Assembly: GCA_040383485.1 (NCBI GenBank)
Contig: JBEIDK010000003.1
Coordinates: 1 to 64,000, forward strand
Source: JBEIDK01 sp040383485
GTDB lineage: Bacteria > Bacteroidota > Bacteroidia > UBA4408
DNA: 64,000 nucleotides
Direction of reading: 5' to 3'
In this document: positions 9,412-18,505 of the stretch, piece by piece
Layout: the number at the start of each line of letters is the position of its first letter
How positions within the stretch are numbered: position 1 is the stretch's first letter
Notes under the pieces: generated by a model
What the model was told of the DNA's origin: nothing
Databases searched by the model: none
The model's input: the letters and a program-made list of their open reading frames with translations, nothing else
Program-made: the position numbers and the translations under genes

Positions 9412-10449
9412 ATGAACATATTCAATAGATATACAATAAATATTATTTTATGCTTGCTAACGCTGGCAACAAGCAGGGTTTGTGGCCAACAAAGAATGCA
9501 ATATAGTACTCAAATATTGCAAGGTTATATGCAAAATCCAGCCTTGGCAGGTATTGAAAACTTCCATGACATTAGATTAATTTATAATAAACAATGGACA
9601 GGTTTTGATGGGGCACCAACTGCCAAGGGTATTGGTTTCTCTACTCAAGTAGGTGATGATACTAATTCAACTACTGTTTCAAAAACATTACCATTGATAG
9701 GTAGATTAAATCCGGCAAATCAAAATAATACAAACAAGAAAACTGTTTCTAATAAAGTAAAGATAGGCTATGGAGGAACTTTAATCAGTGAAGGAAATGG
9801 AACCATTAATATCAATGAGTTTGTTTTAATGGGAGCGGCCCATTTTAGTTTAAAAAAAGGGAAGTTGTCTACTGGTATAGGATTAGGCTTAACACAGCAT
9901 CAATTTAATCCGAATAATATTAAATTGATAAATTCTTATGACTTAACATTTAGCAAACAAGAGTTAAATATTATTTTACCAACTATTCAATTAGGAGCGA
10001 TGTATTATACAGATGAGTTTTTTATTGGATTTGGAACTAAGCAGTTAGTAAAAACAAAGTTTAGCTATGATTTATTAAATCCTGACAAACGCTCAGAATT
10101 AGTAGCACATTCTAACTTAACAGCAGGCTTAAGATTGAAAGTAGGTTCTGATTATACATTTACACCTTCTCTAATATTAAGAAGAGTTAGAAATGCTCCT
10201 TCAACAGCAGATATAAATGTTGTTTCGGACTATAAAGATTTTGTGAGATTAGGGTTTATGTATCGTACAAATGGTGATTTGGCGGGTATTTTAGGGATTA
10301 TTGTAAATCATAAATATTCAGTGCAATATGCTTACGATATAAGCAACTCAAGATTAAGAAAATTATATTCTAATACCCATAACTTAGTATTAAGTATTAG
10401 GCTTTCAAAGAAAGAATTTGCGAATACTGCGCCAGTGAATTATTGGTAA
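9412..10449 (+). CDS. PorP/SprF family T9SS outer-membrane protein
   Basis: About 345 residues with a signal peptide (MNIFNRYTINIILCLLTLATSRVCGQ) and the family hallmark near the mature N-terminus: YSTQILQGYMQNPALAGIEN followed by RLIYNKQWTGFDGAPTAKG. The rest alternates short beta strands as in an outer-membrane barrel and ends with a PorP-like NLVLSIRLSKK. I place the start at ATG 9412 rather than TTG 9403, because the ATG directly heads a clean signal sequence. PorP/SprF proteins help deliver or tether type B T9SS substrates, here most likely the upstream repeat protein. It is co-directional and closely spaced with the second copy downstream. Confidence 0.9.
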   Translation: MNIFNRYTINIILCLLTLATSRVCGQQRMQYSTQILQGYMQNPALAGIENFHDIRLIYNKQWTGFDGAPTAKGIGFSTQVGDDTNSTTVSKTLPLIGRLNPANQNNTNKKTVSNKVKIGYGGTLISEGNGTININEFVLMGAAHFSLKKGKLSTGIGLGLTQHQFNPNNIKLINSYDLTFSKQELNIILPTIQLGAMYYTDEFFIGFGTKQLVKTKFSYDLLNPDKRSELVAHSNLTAGLRLKVGSDYTFTPSLILRRVRNAPSTADINVVSDYKDFVRLGFMYRTNGDLAGILGIIVNHKYSVQYAYDISNSRLRKLYSNTHNLVLSIRLSKKEFANTAPVNYW

Positions 10450-10481
10450 TTATAATTATGAACTTAATCTAAAAATTTAAT

Positions 10482-11372
10482 ATGAAACTACTTCTCACCT
10501 ATTTACTTCTCATTTTTGTTTTATTTGCATCGCAGGCACAAGATTTACAATTTTCTCAATTTAATAATTCACGATTAATTACTAATCCATCCTTTGCTGG
10601 CAGCGATAGCGGCATATATGTAAATTCTGGATATAGAAATCAATGGCCTGGACTTGCGGGTAATTTTGTTTCGTATTTTTTTTCAGCCGATGCGCATGTA
10701 AAAAAAGCGCATACATCAATTGGTTTTGTAGCCTATAATGATAGAACAAGGCAAAATAGTATTGCATCTAATTCATATTCAATAATTATAGCTCCTCAAC
10801 TTTACATTAAGAAACTCAATTTAGTAGTGAAGCCAAGCATTCAATTTTCATTTATACAATCAAAAATTGACCTAAGTAAATTACCAATTACCGAAAAAAC
10901 GTACTTTGATTATAGTACTTCAGTGCTATTATATAATGATTGGGCAAGCTTAGGTCTTGGTTATTTTCATTTCACAAAACCAAACCAATCATTTATCATC
11001 GGTGCTTCAGCTCCTTTAAATTCTCGATTGATGGTAAATTTCTCAACAAAATCTTTCCAAGTATTTAAAAATAAAAATTATGGTTTAGGCTTTTCTTTGT
11101 TCTATAGTAAACAAGCATTGTTTAACAGGTTACATTACAAGGCTGCATTAACATACAAGTTGATGAGTTTTAATATCGGTTACTTATTTAAAGATGCCAT
11201 TAGCATTGGCATTGGCCTAAATTGTAAAAGAATAAATTTTGGTTACGGTTATGATTTAAACATAAGTAAATTAAGGAATTCACAAGGCTCTCATGAATTA
11301 ATTTTAGGTATAAGAATATTATCGAAAAAAATTAAGAACGATAATCCAATGTTCAGAAACACGTGCTTTTAG
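10482..11372 (+). CDS. Second PorP/SprF family T9SS outer-membrane protein
   Basis: The 296-residue protein has a signal peptide (MKLLLTYLLLIFVLFASQAQ) and the typical opening FSQFNNSRLITNPSFAGSDSG followed by YRNQWPGLAGNFVSYFFSAD. Its barrel-like C-terminal half ends in the HELILGIRIL strand. It is clearly diverged from the first copy, so this is an old pair rather than a fresh duplication. Placement 32 bases after the first PorP/SprF gene implies co-transcription with it and the type B cargo gene. Confidence 0.9.
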   Translation: MKLLLTYLLLIFVLFASQAQDLQFSQFNNSRLITNPSFAGSDSGIYVNSGYRNQWPGLAGNFVSYFFSADAHVKKAHTSIGFVAYNDRTRQNSIASNSYSIIIAPQLYIKKLNLVVKPSIQFSFIQSKIDLSKLPITEKTYFDYSTSVLLYNDWASLGLGYFHFTKPNQSFIIGASAPLNSRLMVNFSTKSFQVFKNKNYGLGFSLFYSKQALFNRLHYKAALTYKLMSFNIGYLFKDAISIGIGLNCKRINFGYGYDLNISKLRNSQGSHELILGIRILSKKIKNDNPMFRNTCF

Positions 11373-11450
11373 TTATTATTCGTTTTTTTTTATTTTCTTC
11401 GTAGTATTATTTGTTTATTAAAATTAAAAAAAATAGGAATTAAATTTTAT

Positions 11451-14400
11451 ATGTTTTCAAAATTGAATAAACGCATTTTTATTAAATTAATTATTGCAAA
11501 TATTCCATATCTTTTTCTCTTTTCAAATTCCGTATTTGCTCAATCAGGTAATTCAATTAATTTTAAAATAAGACAGATATCACAACCCGAAGGGTTATCA
11601 TCAACCATTGTAACTTCTGTATTAAATGATAAGGTTGGATTTATGTGGTTTGGAACACAAGACGGATTAAATCAATATGATGGTTATAGTTTCAAAACTT
11701 ACAGATATGATTCTAAGGATACCAATACAATTTCTGATAATATAATCCAAACATTATATCAAGATAGCGAAGGAATTATTTGGATTGGTGGTGCAGTAAA
11801 TGGATTGTCCTCTTTAAATACTAACACAAATAAAATAAGGAGGTATAAGTTCAATAAAGAGCTAATTGCTGCTGGTCAAGGAAAAATTGTAAGTATTGTT
11901 CAAGACAAAAATGGAGTCATATGGGTTGGTTCAAAATCGAAAGGCCTTTATTACTCAGATCCAAGTAAAACTTTTTTCACAAAGCTTAAACTTAAGGAAA
12001 GGCAAGAAAAAAGCGAAAAGGAAGAAGAGTTTGATTTATATAGTTTGAATTGCGACAAAGACAATAATATTTGGATATCTGATGAATTGGGTTTGTATAA
12101 ATTAAATTACAAAAATAATCCTAATGATTATACTCTTAAAAAAGTTGCAATTAATAATATAGGTTTGAAAGGAATAACTCATGTGAATTTTTCTGTACTT
12201 GATATGTATGAAAATTTATGGTCAATAGTCGAATTTAACCATGTAATTAAAAAAGAATTTAGAAGTTTTTCAATCAAAAAATTTTATGATTTTTATGATG
12301 GTACAACTAAATTAGAGAATTTAGAATTAAAAACGATTTTTGCCGATATTCATGGAAATGTTTGGGTAGGGAGCTCAAGTTATGGTTTGTTTTTAAAAAA
12401 AGCAACATCTGATAAATTTATTAAGGTTTCAAATGTGGATTATTTTTATCAAGAATCCTCATGTAATAATATAAATTCAATTTGCGAAGATAAAAAAGGC
12501 TCTATATGGCTTGGAACTCTTAGTTGTGGTATTTTGAGTTTTGAGATAAAGAAAAGTTTCTATAAAACTTATGTTAGTAAAAACCCAACAACTGGTAATC
12601 CAATTACTGAAAATATATCATCCATTTTTGTAGATAGTTATGGCAAGGTTTGGAAAGGAAAGGGAAGCTCTAATATTGATTTTAGAGATTTAAGTAGTGC
12701 TCATTTTAGTAAGTTTTCTCCCAAAAAAGATTTAACAAATGCACAAGGTATTTTAAATGTTTATTGTATGCAAGAGGACAAGAACTCAATTTATTTTGGT
12801 TCTTTTTCAAATGGAATTTCTGTATATAATAAAAGAAGCCAAACATTAAATTATTTAAGACAAAATTATAATCAACGATTAGACCCTGTTTCTTCAATTA
12901 CTTTTCAAGATAAAATATTGTTTGGAACGTATGGCAACGGTGTGTATTCGATAAAAAAAGACCTACCTAATAAGGTTAATATTGGAAATGAATTAAAGAA
13001 AGTTCCTCTTAGGTTAAACGACTTGAATATTAATTGTTTATCAAGTTTCGGTGATAGCTACTTATTGGTGGGTACTGAAAAAGGAGGAGTAAATGTTTTC
13101 GACAAAAACGATTCATTAGTTTCAGTATTTAATAAGAATAATACTGTTAATTCAATAAGCAGTAGCTATGTACTTTGTATTTTGGTCGACAGGCATAATC
13201 TTGTGTGGCTTGGCACTGCTGGCGACGGTCTTGATGTTATCTTAAATTTTAAAGATTTTATATCAGGAAAAGATAAAAATTTAAGAGTCGTAAATTTAAG
13301 AACTAAACAAAAAATTGCAAACAATACTGTAGTTGGTATCATTCAAGATAAAAGTGCTAACTACTGGATTAGTACAAGTAATGGCTTAACAAAACTTAGT
13401 CCAAATACAAGTTTTAAATCGAATCGCGTTTTATCTAATTTGTCTGACAATCAATTTTATAATTCAATAAACTTGAAGACTTTTGATATAAATGATGGAC
13501 TGCCAAGTAATGACTTCAATACTGGAGCTTTTGCCAGAACTTTAAAAGATGAACTTTTTTTTGGTACTAGTAATGGAATTTTTTCATTCTTTCCAGATAG
13601 TATTAAAGAATCGAACTATCTTCCACCAGTTGTTTTTACCAAGTTTAAAATATTTGAAAATGATTCTCAATTAGACACATCAATTACTTATAAAAAACAG
13701 CTAAATCTTACCTATAAAGAATCGTTTTTTTCTTTTGAATTTGCAGCACTAAACTTTAACGGAGGCGAATCGGACCAATATTCATATATGATGGAAGGTT
13801 TTGATGTAGACTGGATAAATAGCGGTACACGTAGGTTTGCAAGTTATACCAACCTCGACCCAAAAGAATATACTTTTAAAGTTAGAATTGCAAATGGAGA
13901 AGGAGGTTGGAACCCTACAGGAGCTTCAATAAAGATCATTATTACCCCTCCTTGGTATAAGACCAAATTAGCATATTTGTTTTTTGTAATTATAATTATT
14001 GCTCTTTTTTATTTTTATATCAAATGGCGTGAGGTTAGATTAAAAACAGAAAAGAAAATACTTGAAAACAAGGTTGAGGAGCGAACAAAGGAAATTGCAA
14101 TTATTAATGTAGAAATATCTAAAAAAAACGAAGATATTACTGATAGTATTAACTATGCTAAGAGAATTCAACAAGCCATCTTACCTCCAATAGAAGAGCT
14201 ACAAGAAAATTTTAAGGATTCTTTTATATTATATAAACCAAAAGACATTGTAAGCGGAGATTTTTATTGGCTGTTCAAAAGCGAATTTGATAATCAAGAA
14301 AAACAAATACTCATTGCCGCTGCTGATTGTACTGGTCATGGTGTGCCTGGTGCGTTTATGAGTATGGTTAGTATTGATAAACTGAATGAAGCAGTTAAAT

Positions 14401-14918
14401 ATCATTTTGAACCATCAAAAATTCTAGAATATATCAATGTCGGAATTAAATCTGCTCTGAGACAATCATCAGAAATGGAAGGACAAACAAGGGATGGGTT
14501 AGACATTGCTTTAGTGAGAGTAATAAAGTTACCTGAATCTTCATTTGAATTAAGTTTTTCAGGGGCTAACCGACCATTATGGATTTTAAGAGAGAATGCA
14601 ACCGAAATTGAAGAAATAAAAGCTACAAAAGCTGCCATAGGTGGTTTTACAAGCGATACTCAGGAATTTATTCAAAATAAAATCGTATTGAAATCTGGTG
14701 ATGCATTTTATTTATTTAGTGACGGCTATCCTGATCAATTTGGTGGAGAATTCAATAAAAAATTTATGACCAAGAAGCTAAAAGACCTTATTGTTCATAA
14801 CAAGAATAAAACGATGTTCCAACAGAAAATAATTTTCGATACAGCACTCAAAAATTGGCAAGGCAACTACCAGCAAATTGATGATATTTTGGTAATAGGG
14901 GTGAGGTTGTCGTATTAA
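11451..14918 (+). CDS. Propeller-sensor SpoIIE-type PP2C protein phosphatase
   Basis: The 1155-residue protein has an N-terminal signal/anchor, then two-component-regulator propeller repeats across residues about 45-720 (motifs such as FMWFGTQDGLNQYDGY, IWIGGAVNGL, NVWVGSSSYGLF). A Y_Y_Y domain (about 750-855) precedes one transmembrane helix (LAYLFFVIIIIALFYFYIKW) and a coiled coil. The cytoplasmic C-terminus is a SpoIIE/PP2C phosphatase with the metal-binding aspartates in VSGDFYW, AADCTGHGVPGAFM, FSDGYPDQFGG and DDILVIG all present. By family knowledge it would dephosphorylate a Ser/Thr-phosphorylated partner, such as an anti-anti-sigma factor, in response to a periplasmic ligand. No partner gene is adjacent. 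Confidence 0.9.
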   Translation: MFSKLNKRIFIKLIIANIPYLFLFSNSVFAQSGNSINFKIRQISQPEGLSSTIVTSVLNDKVGFMWFGTQDGLNQYDGYSFKTYRYDSKDTNTISDNIIQTLYQDSEGIIWIGGAVNGLSSLNTNTNKIRRYKFNKELIAAGQGKIVSIVQDKNGVIWVGSKSKGLYYSDPSKTFFTKLKLKERQEKSEKEEEFDLYSLNCDKDNNIWISDELGLYKLNYKNNPNDYTLKKVAINNIGLKGITHVNFSVLDMYENLWSIVEFNHVIKKEFRSFSIKKFYDFYDGTTKLENLELKTIFADIHGNVWVGSSSYGLFLKKATSDKFIKVSNVDYFYQESSCNNINSICEDKKGSIWLGTLSCGILSFEIKKSFYKTYVSKNPTTGNPITENISSIFVDSYGKVWKGKGSSNIDFRDLSSAHFSKFSPKKDLTNAQGILNVYCMQEDKNSIYFGSFSNGISVYNKRSQTLNYLRQNYNQRLDPVSSITFQDKILFGTYGNGVYSIKKDLPNKVNIGNELKKVPLRLNDLNINCLSSFGDSYLLVGTEKGGVNVFDKNDSLVSVFNKNNTVNSISSSYVLCILVDRHNLVWLGTAGDGLDVILNFKDFISGKDKNLRVVNLRTKQKIANNTVVGIIQDKSANYWISTSNGLTKLSPNTSFKSNRVLSNLSDNQFYNSINLKTFDINDGLPSNDFNTGAFARTLKDELFFGTSNGIFSFFPDSIKESNYLPPVVFTKFKIFENDSQLDTSITYKKQLNLTYKESFFSFEFAALNFNGGESDQYSYMMEGFDVDWINSGTRRFASYTNLDPKEYTFKVRIANGEGGWNPTGASIKIIITPPWYKTKLAYLFFVIIIIALFYFYIKWREVRLKTEKKILENKVEERTKEIAIINVEISKKNEDITDSINYAKRIQQAILPPIEELQENFKDSFILYKPKDIVSGDFYWLFKSEFDNQEKQILIAAADCTGHGVPGAFMSMVSIDKLNEAVKYHFEPSKILEYINVGIKSALRQSSEMEGQTRDGLDIALVRVIKLPESSFELSFSGANRPLWILRENATEIEEIKATKAAIGGFTSDTQEFIQNKIVLKSGDAFYLFSDGYPDQFGGEFNKKFMTKKLKDLIVHNKNKTMFQQKIIFDTALKNWQGNYQQIDDILVIGVRLSY

Positions 14919-14919
14919 A

Positions 14920-15510
14920 TCAACTTGTTTTTTTCCATGTTTTAAATAATTCCTGCATTGGAATTCTGTTTTTAGGAATGCTTCTTAATGGTTCACATGG
15001 TATTAAAGTTTCATAGAGTTCTTTTGGTAGTTGTTGATACAATTCAGTGCCTTTAGTTTTCCATTCTATCATTTCATCTGTCATTTCCTTTACAATCTTA
15101 GCAGGATTACCTACCACTATTTTTCTTTCTGGAATAATCATCTCACTTGTCACAAAGCATAGAGCGCCAATAATTGAATTATCTCCAATTTCTGCATTAT
15201 CCATAATTACTGCATTCATTCCAACTAATACATTATTGCCTATTGTAGCGCCATGAATAATAGCGCCATGTCCTATATGTGCACCTTTTTTTAATGTTAC
15301 AGTAGTTCCAGGAAACATGTGTATTGTACAGTTTTCTTGAACATTACAGCCATCTTCAATAATTATTTCACCCCAATCGCCGCGTATTGCTGCGCCAGGG
15401 CCAACATAAACATTTTTTCCAATAATAACATTTCCTGTTACGCAAGCTTGAGGGTGAACAAATGAAGTTTCATCAACCACAGGTGTATATCCGTTAAATT
15501 CGTAAATCAT
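14920..15510 (-). CDS. PaaY/CaiE-like hexapeptide-repeat protein
   Basis: The 196-residue protein is a left-handed beta-helix with isoleucine/valine-rich hexapeptides (VIIGKNVYVGPGAAIRGDWG, IGHGAIIHGATIGNNVLVGM). The motifs NVQENCTIHMFPG, GHIGHG.I.HG and NPAKIVKEMTDEMIEWKTKG match PaaY/CaiE of the gamma-carbonic-anhydrase-like transferase group closely. PaaY acts as a thioesterase in phenylacetate metabolism, but no paa genes are near, so the real substrate is uncertain. Histidines in the GHIGHG part could bind metal. It is convergent with the phosphatase gene, with one base between the stop codons. Confidence 0.8.
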   Translation of the reverse strand: MIYEFNGYTPVVDETSFVHPQACVTGNVIIGKNVYVGPGAAIRGDWGEIIIEDGCNVQENCTIHMFPGTTVTLKKGAHIGHGAIIHGATIGNNVLVGMNAVIMDNAEIGDNSIIGALCFVTSEMIIPERKIVVGNPAKIVKEMTDEMIEWKTKGTELYQQLPKELYETLIPCEPLRSIPKNRIPMQELFKTWKKTS

Positions 15511-15606
15511 ATTTTTACTTTTATTAATAGTGCAAAAATCTCAATTATATTTAATATTTGATGGTATTGAATAATATATTTGTCATAATTAAAATGCAAT
15601 TTAAAT

Positions 15607-15855
15607 ATGCGTGTTATTAAGGAAATTAGCTACCCAAAATGCAAGGCTTCAATATTTTATATGAATCAAAAATACATTATAAAATTTGAGAATGGCAGCC
15701 TTGAACAAGCATATAAAATTAGTGAATTAGATTATTTAATAAGTGATGTATCAGATATTGAACAAATAATAAATAGTGGGCTCTTGAAGCATGTAAATGA
15801 TATTTTCGAATCAATGAATGAATCCCTTATAAATGCAACCATAAATTTTCAATAA
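15607..15855 (+). CDS. Small protein of unknown function, first gene of a coupled pair
   Basis: The 82-residue protein has no signal peptide or membrane segment and is predicted to be a mixed alpha/beta cytosolic protein (MRVIKEISYPKCKASIFYMN start, C-terminal helix). I do not recognise the family. Its TAA stop overlaps the ATG of the next gene (TAATG), which indicates translational coupling. Confidence 0.6.
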   Translation: MRVIKEISYPKCKASIFYMNQKYIIKFENGSLEQAYKISELDYLISDVSDIEQIINSGLLKHVNDIFESMNESLINATINFQ

Positions 15856-16250
15856 TGAATACTTCAAGAGTTGATTTCTTAAATATGCTGTTAATGTTAG
15901 TATCAGCTTTGGTTGCCATTATTATTCCTTTCGAACTTTTTTTAATTTCTTATATCATTCTTGGGCCTTTACATTACCTCACTGAAATTGGCTGGCTACA
16001 CAATAAAAAATATTTTTTAAAAGACACTTCAATAGCAAAGCCCTTCATAATAATTTCTTCATTATTAACTTTAAATTTAATACTCTCTAAGATAGAGGAT
16101 GTTGTCATCTTTGGTTTTAACTTGACGAAATTTACGAATACTTTTTATGCACCTTTTTTTTTATTTGCCTTTGTATATATAATTATAAATTTGGTTTTGC
16201 TTATTTATTTTTCTTTAGTGTTTTGCATGTTATACTTGAGTTTCCTTTAA
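15855..16250 (+). CDS. Truncated membrane protein resembling a Brp/Blh-like family
   Basis: The 131 residues contain three to four hydrophobic helices. The motif PFELFLISYIILGPLHYLTEIGWLHNKKYF with its HYLTE histidine resembles the N-terminal third of a larger Bacteroidota integral-membrane family often labelled Brp/Blh-like (beta-carotene cleavage enzyme related); this assignment is from memory. Full-length members are about 300 residues or more, so this copy appears to lack its C-terminal two thirds. The next 70 bases give no continuation in another frame. Either a degenerate gene or a short variant. Confidence 0.5.
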   Translation: MNTSRVDFLNMLLMLVSALVAIIIPFELFLISYIILGPLHYLTEIGWLHNKKYFLKDTSIAKPFIIISSLLTLNLILSKIEDVVIFGFNLTKFTNTFYAPFFLFAFVYIIINLVLLIYFSLVFCMLYLSFL

Positions 16251-16321
16251 ATATCATTTCTATAAAAACAGTTTTAAAACATAATAAAAATTAATTTTTA
16301 CACTTAAATAAAATATTACAT

Positions 16322-17374
16322 ATGTCTAAGCTTGAAAAAATAAAAAATTTTGATCCTAACAACTTAGCATCAGCAGAATCAAATATTTATGGATTACCGT
16401 TTACTGAATCAGAGTCTGAAATAATAATTTTGCCTTTGCCTTGGGATGTTACAGTATCATACAATGATGGCACAAGCGGTGGACCTGACGCAATATTTGA
16501 AGCGTCTAAGCAAGTGGATTTGTTTGATGCAGCAGTTCATGACGCCTGGAAGGCAGGATTACACATGTTACCAGTAAACGAAGATTGGAAAAAAACGTCA
16601 TTAAAAACTAGAGCAAAAGCAATTCAAATTATTGAAGATTTAGAAAATGAAAGTCAAGATGAAGAAACTATCGTGCTTCAAAAGTCGGTGAACGAGGCTT
16701 GTTTAAAATTTCATCAAGAAGTAGAGGCTGCTGCATTAAATATTATTTCAAATAATAAAATTATAATTGGTTTGGGTGGTGACCATAGCACTCCTTATGG
16801 AATTATTAAAGCAATTACAAAAAAATATGATTCGTTTGCAATTTTGCAGTTCGATGCTCATTGCGATTTGAGAGAGGCTTATGAAGGTTTTACATTTTCA
16901 CATGCTAGTATTATGTTTAATGTACTTAAAGATATTCCTCAAGTTTCAAAGTTAGTACAAATTGGAATTCGCGATTATTGCGAGGATGAAAAAAAATATA
17001 TCGACAACTCAAATGGTAGGGTGGTTGTATTTTATGACCGTTATATAAAACATCAAAGTTATATTGGTAAAACGTTTTATGATTTTGTACAGGAAGTAAT
17101 ATCAGCACTTCCTCAGCATATTTATATTAGTTTTGATATCGATGCTCTTGACCCTAAGCTTTGTCCAAATACAGGAACTCCTGTAGCTGGCGGTTTAGAA
17201 CTAGAACAAGCTTATTTTATTATTGAAGAAATTGTAAAATCAGGAAAGACAATCATTGCAGCAGATATCAATGAAGTTTCTCCGGGTCAAGATTCAGATT
17301 GGGATGCAAATGTGGGTGCTAGATTGCTTTATCGTTTAGCTAATTTAATTGCTAAATCAAATAAGCTTATCTAA
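16322..17374 (+). CDS. Ureohydrolase: agmatinase/formimidoylglutamase-family enzyme
   Basis: The 350-residue arginase-fold enzyme carries the binuclear manganese ligands in GLGGDHSTPYG, LQFDAHCDLREAY and YISFDIDALDPKLCP. The N-terminal PLPWDVTVSYNDGTSGGPDAI and the insertion around residues 95-140 are typical of the Bacteroidota members annotated as agmatinase or formimidoylglutamase. The substrate cannot be decided from sequence: no arginine decarboxylase or hut genes flank it. It hydrolyses a guanidino or formimino group and releases urea or formamide accordingly. It is convergent with the lysA remnant 11 bases downstream. Confidence 0.85.
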   Translation: MSKLEKIKNFDPNNLASAESNIYGLPFTESESEIIILPLPWDVTVSYNDGTSGGPDAIFEASKQVDLFDAAVHDAWKAGLHMLPVNEDWKKTSLKTRAKAIQIIEDLENESQDEETIVLQKSVNEACLKFHQEVEAAALNIISNNKIIIGLGGDHSTPYGIIKAITKKYDSFAILQFDAHCDLREAYEGFTFSHASIMFNVLKDIPQVSKLVQIGIRDYCEDEKKYIDNSNGRVVVFYDRYIKHQSYIGKTFYDFVQEVISALPQHIYISFDIDALDPKLCPNTGTPVAGGLELEQAYFIIEEIVKSGKTIIAADINEVSPGQDSDWDANVGARLLYRLANLIAKSNKLI

Positions 17375-17385
17375 TTGATTTAAAA

Positions 17386-18234
17386 CTATTCAGTGTAATA
17401 TGACTTAGGATTTTCTCTCAAATTATAATTACTACTCATAACTTCTCCATACGCTCCAGTAGTTCTTATTGCAATCAAATCGCCACGCTCAGTTATTGGT
17501 AGTTCTACAGCTTTGCCAAAACAGTCGCTACTTTCACATATAGGACCTACAACATCATACTTCGAATTATTTGGTTCGTTTCTTTTCGTTAAGTTTTCTA
17601 TTTTATGATAACTCTGATATAATGCCGGCCATATTAACTCAGTCATATCTGCATCTAGTATTGCAAAGTTTGTTTTGATACCATTTTTAATATACAATAC
17701 TTTTGAAATTAATGAACCACATTGTGCCACAATAGCTCTTCCTAATTCGATATGTACCTGATGACCTTTTCTAATCTCTAAAAAATCATTAAAAATTTTA
17801 AAGTATTCAGCAAAGTTTGGATATGTATTTTTCTCAGGCTTGTAATAATCAACACCCAAGCCACCTCCAACATTAATATGCACTAATTTAATTCTCCTTT
17901 CTTCAAACCAATTTATAAAATAGTTAACCTTTACACATAAATTTTTAAATACTGATAAATCATTAATCAATGATCCTATGTGAAAATGTATTCCTATAAG
18001 CTCAGTGTTTTTTAGTTTTCCCAACTGCTCAATAAATTGAGGCAGTTCCCATTCATTAATGCCAAACTTATTTTCTTCTAATCCAGTGGTTATATAATGA
18101 TGGGTATAGGCATCTACATTCGGATTTATTCTAAGCGCTATTCTTGCAATTTTATTTTGCTTAGTAGCAATTTCGTCAATTACAGTTAACTCTTGAATAC
18201 TTTCTACATTAAAACAAAAAACTCTAAAGCCCAA
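17386..18234 (-). pseudogene. lysA: Decayed diaminopimelate decarboxylase, N-terminus missing
   Basis: The 282-codon frame aligns from memory with residues about 110 to the end of LysA: FCFNVESIQEL, RINPNVDAYTHHYITTGL, GIHFHIGS, NVGGGLGVDYY, GPICESSDCFGKA and GAYGEVMSSNYN. The first 100 or so residues, which carry the PLP-binding lysine, are absent, and the frame is closed by TAG just upstream of its TTG. In addition the usually invariant DAGMxxLxRPALY motif reads DADMTELIWPALY, so the glycine and the substrate-binding arginine are both altered (each a single-base change). I infer it cannot be an active decarboxylase. A functional lysA presumably lies elsewhere. Confidence 0.75.
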
Positions 18235-18505
18235 TAAAATATGTAACTATAAGCATAAAACATATTTTAGTATTTATTGCATTGGTAAAAGTTTATTTTC
18301 TCATATAATACTTTAAAAGTGGCTTGTATCAATTGTTCTAATGCATATTCCAGATTTAAACTATTCTATCCTTTATTTTTGTTCATAATAGCTAATAACA
18401 AAAGTTCTACTTTTTATTAATTATTTATTTTTTTGTTCTCTGAAATTAGTAGATGTGAATCTGCTCAATTGAATTTTAGAAATAGAAATTATTTATCCAT
18501 AAATT

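Noticed and set aside
15047..15256. Plus-strand frame opposite the hexapeptide gene
   Set aside because: It is an artefact of the regular Ile/Val repeat codons on the other strand.
18235..18505. A frameshifted N-terminus of LysA upstream of the remnant
   Set aside because: Translation of this stretch on the minus strand gives only short frames (e.g. one with LEYALEQLIQATFKVLYEKI) without the YxxKAN motif, and it is too short to hold the missing 100 residues.
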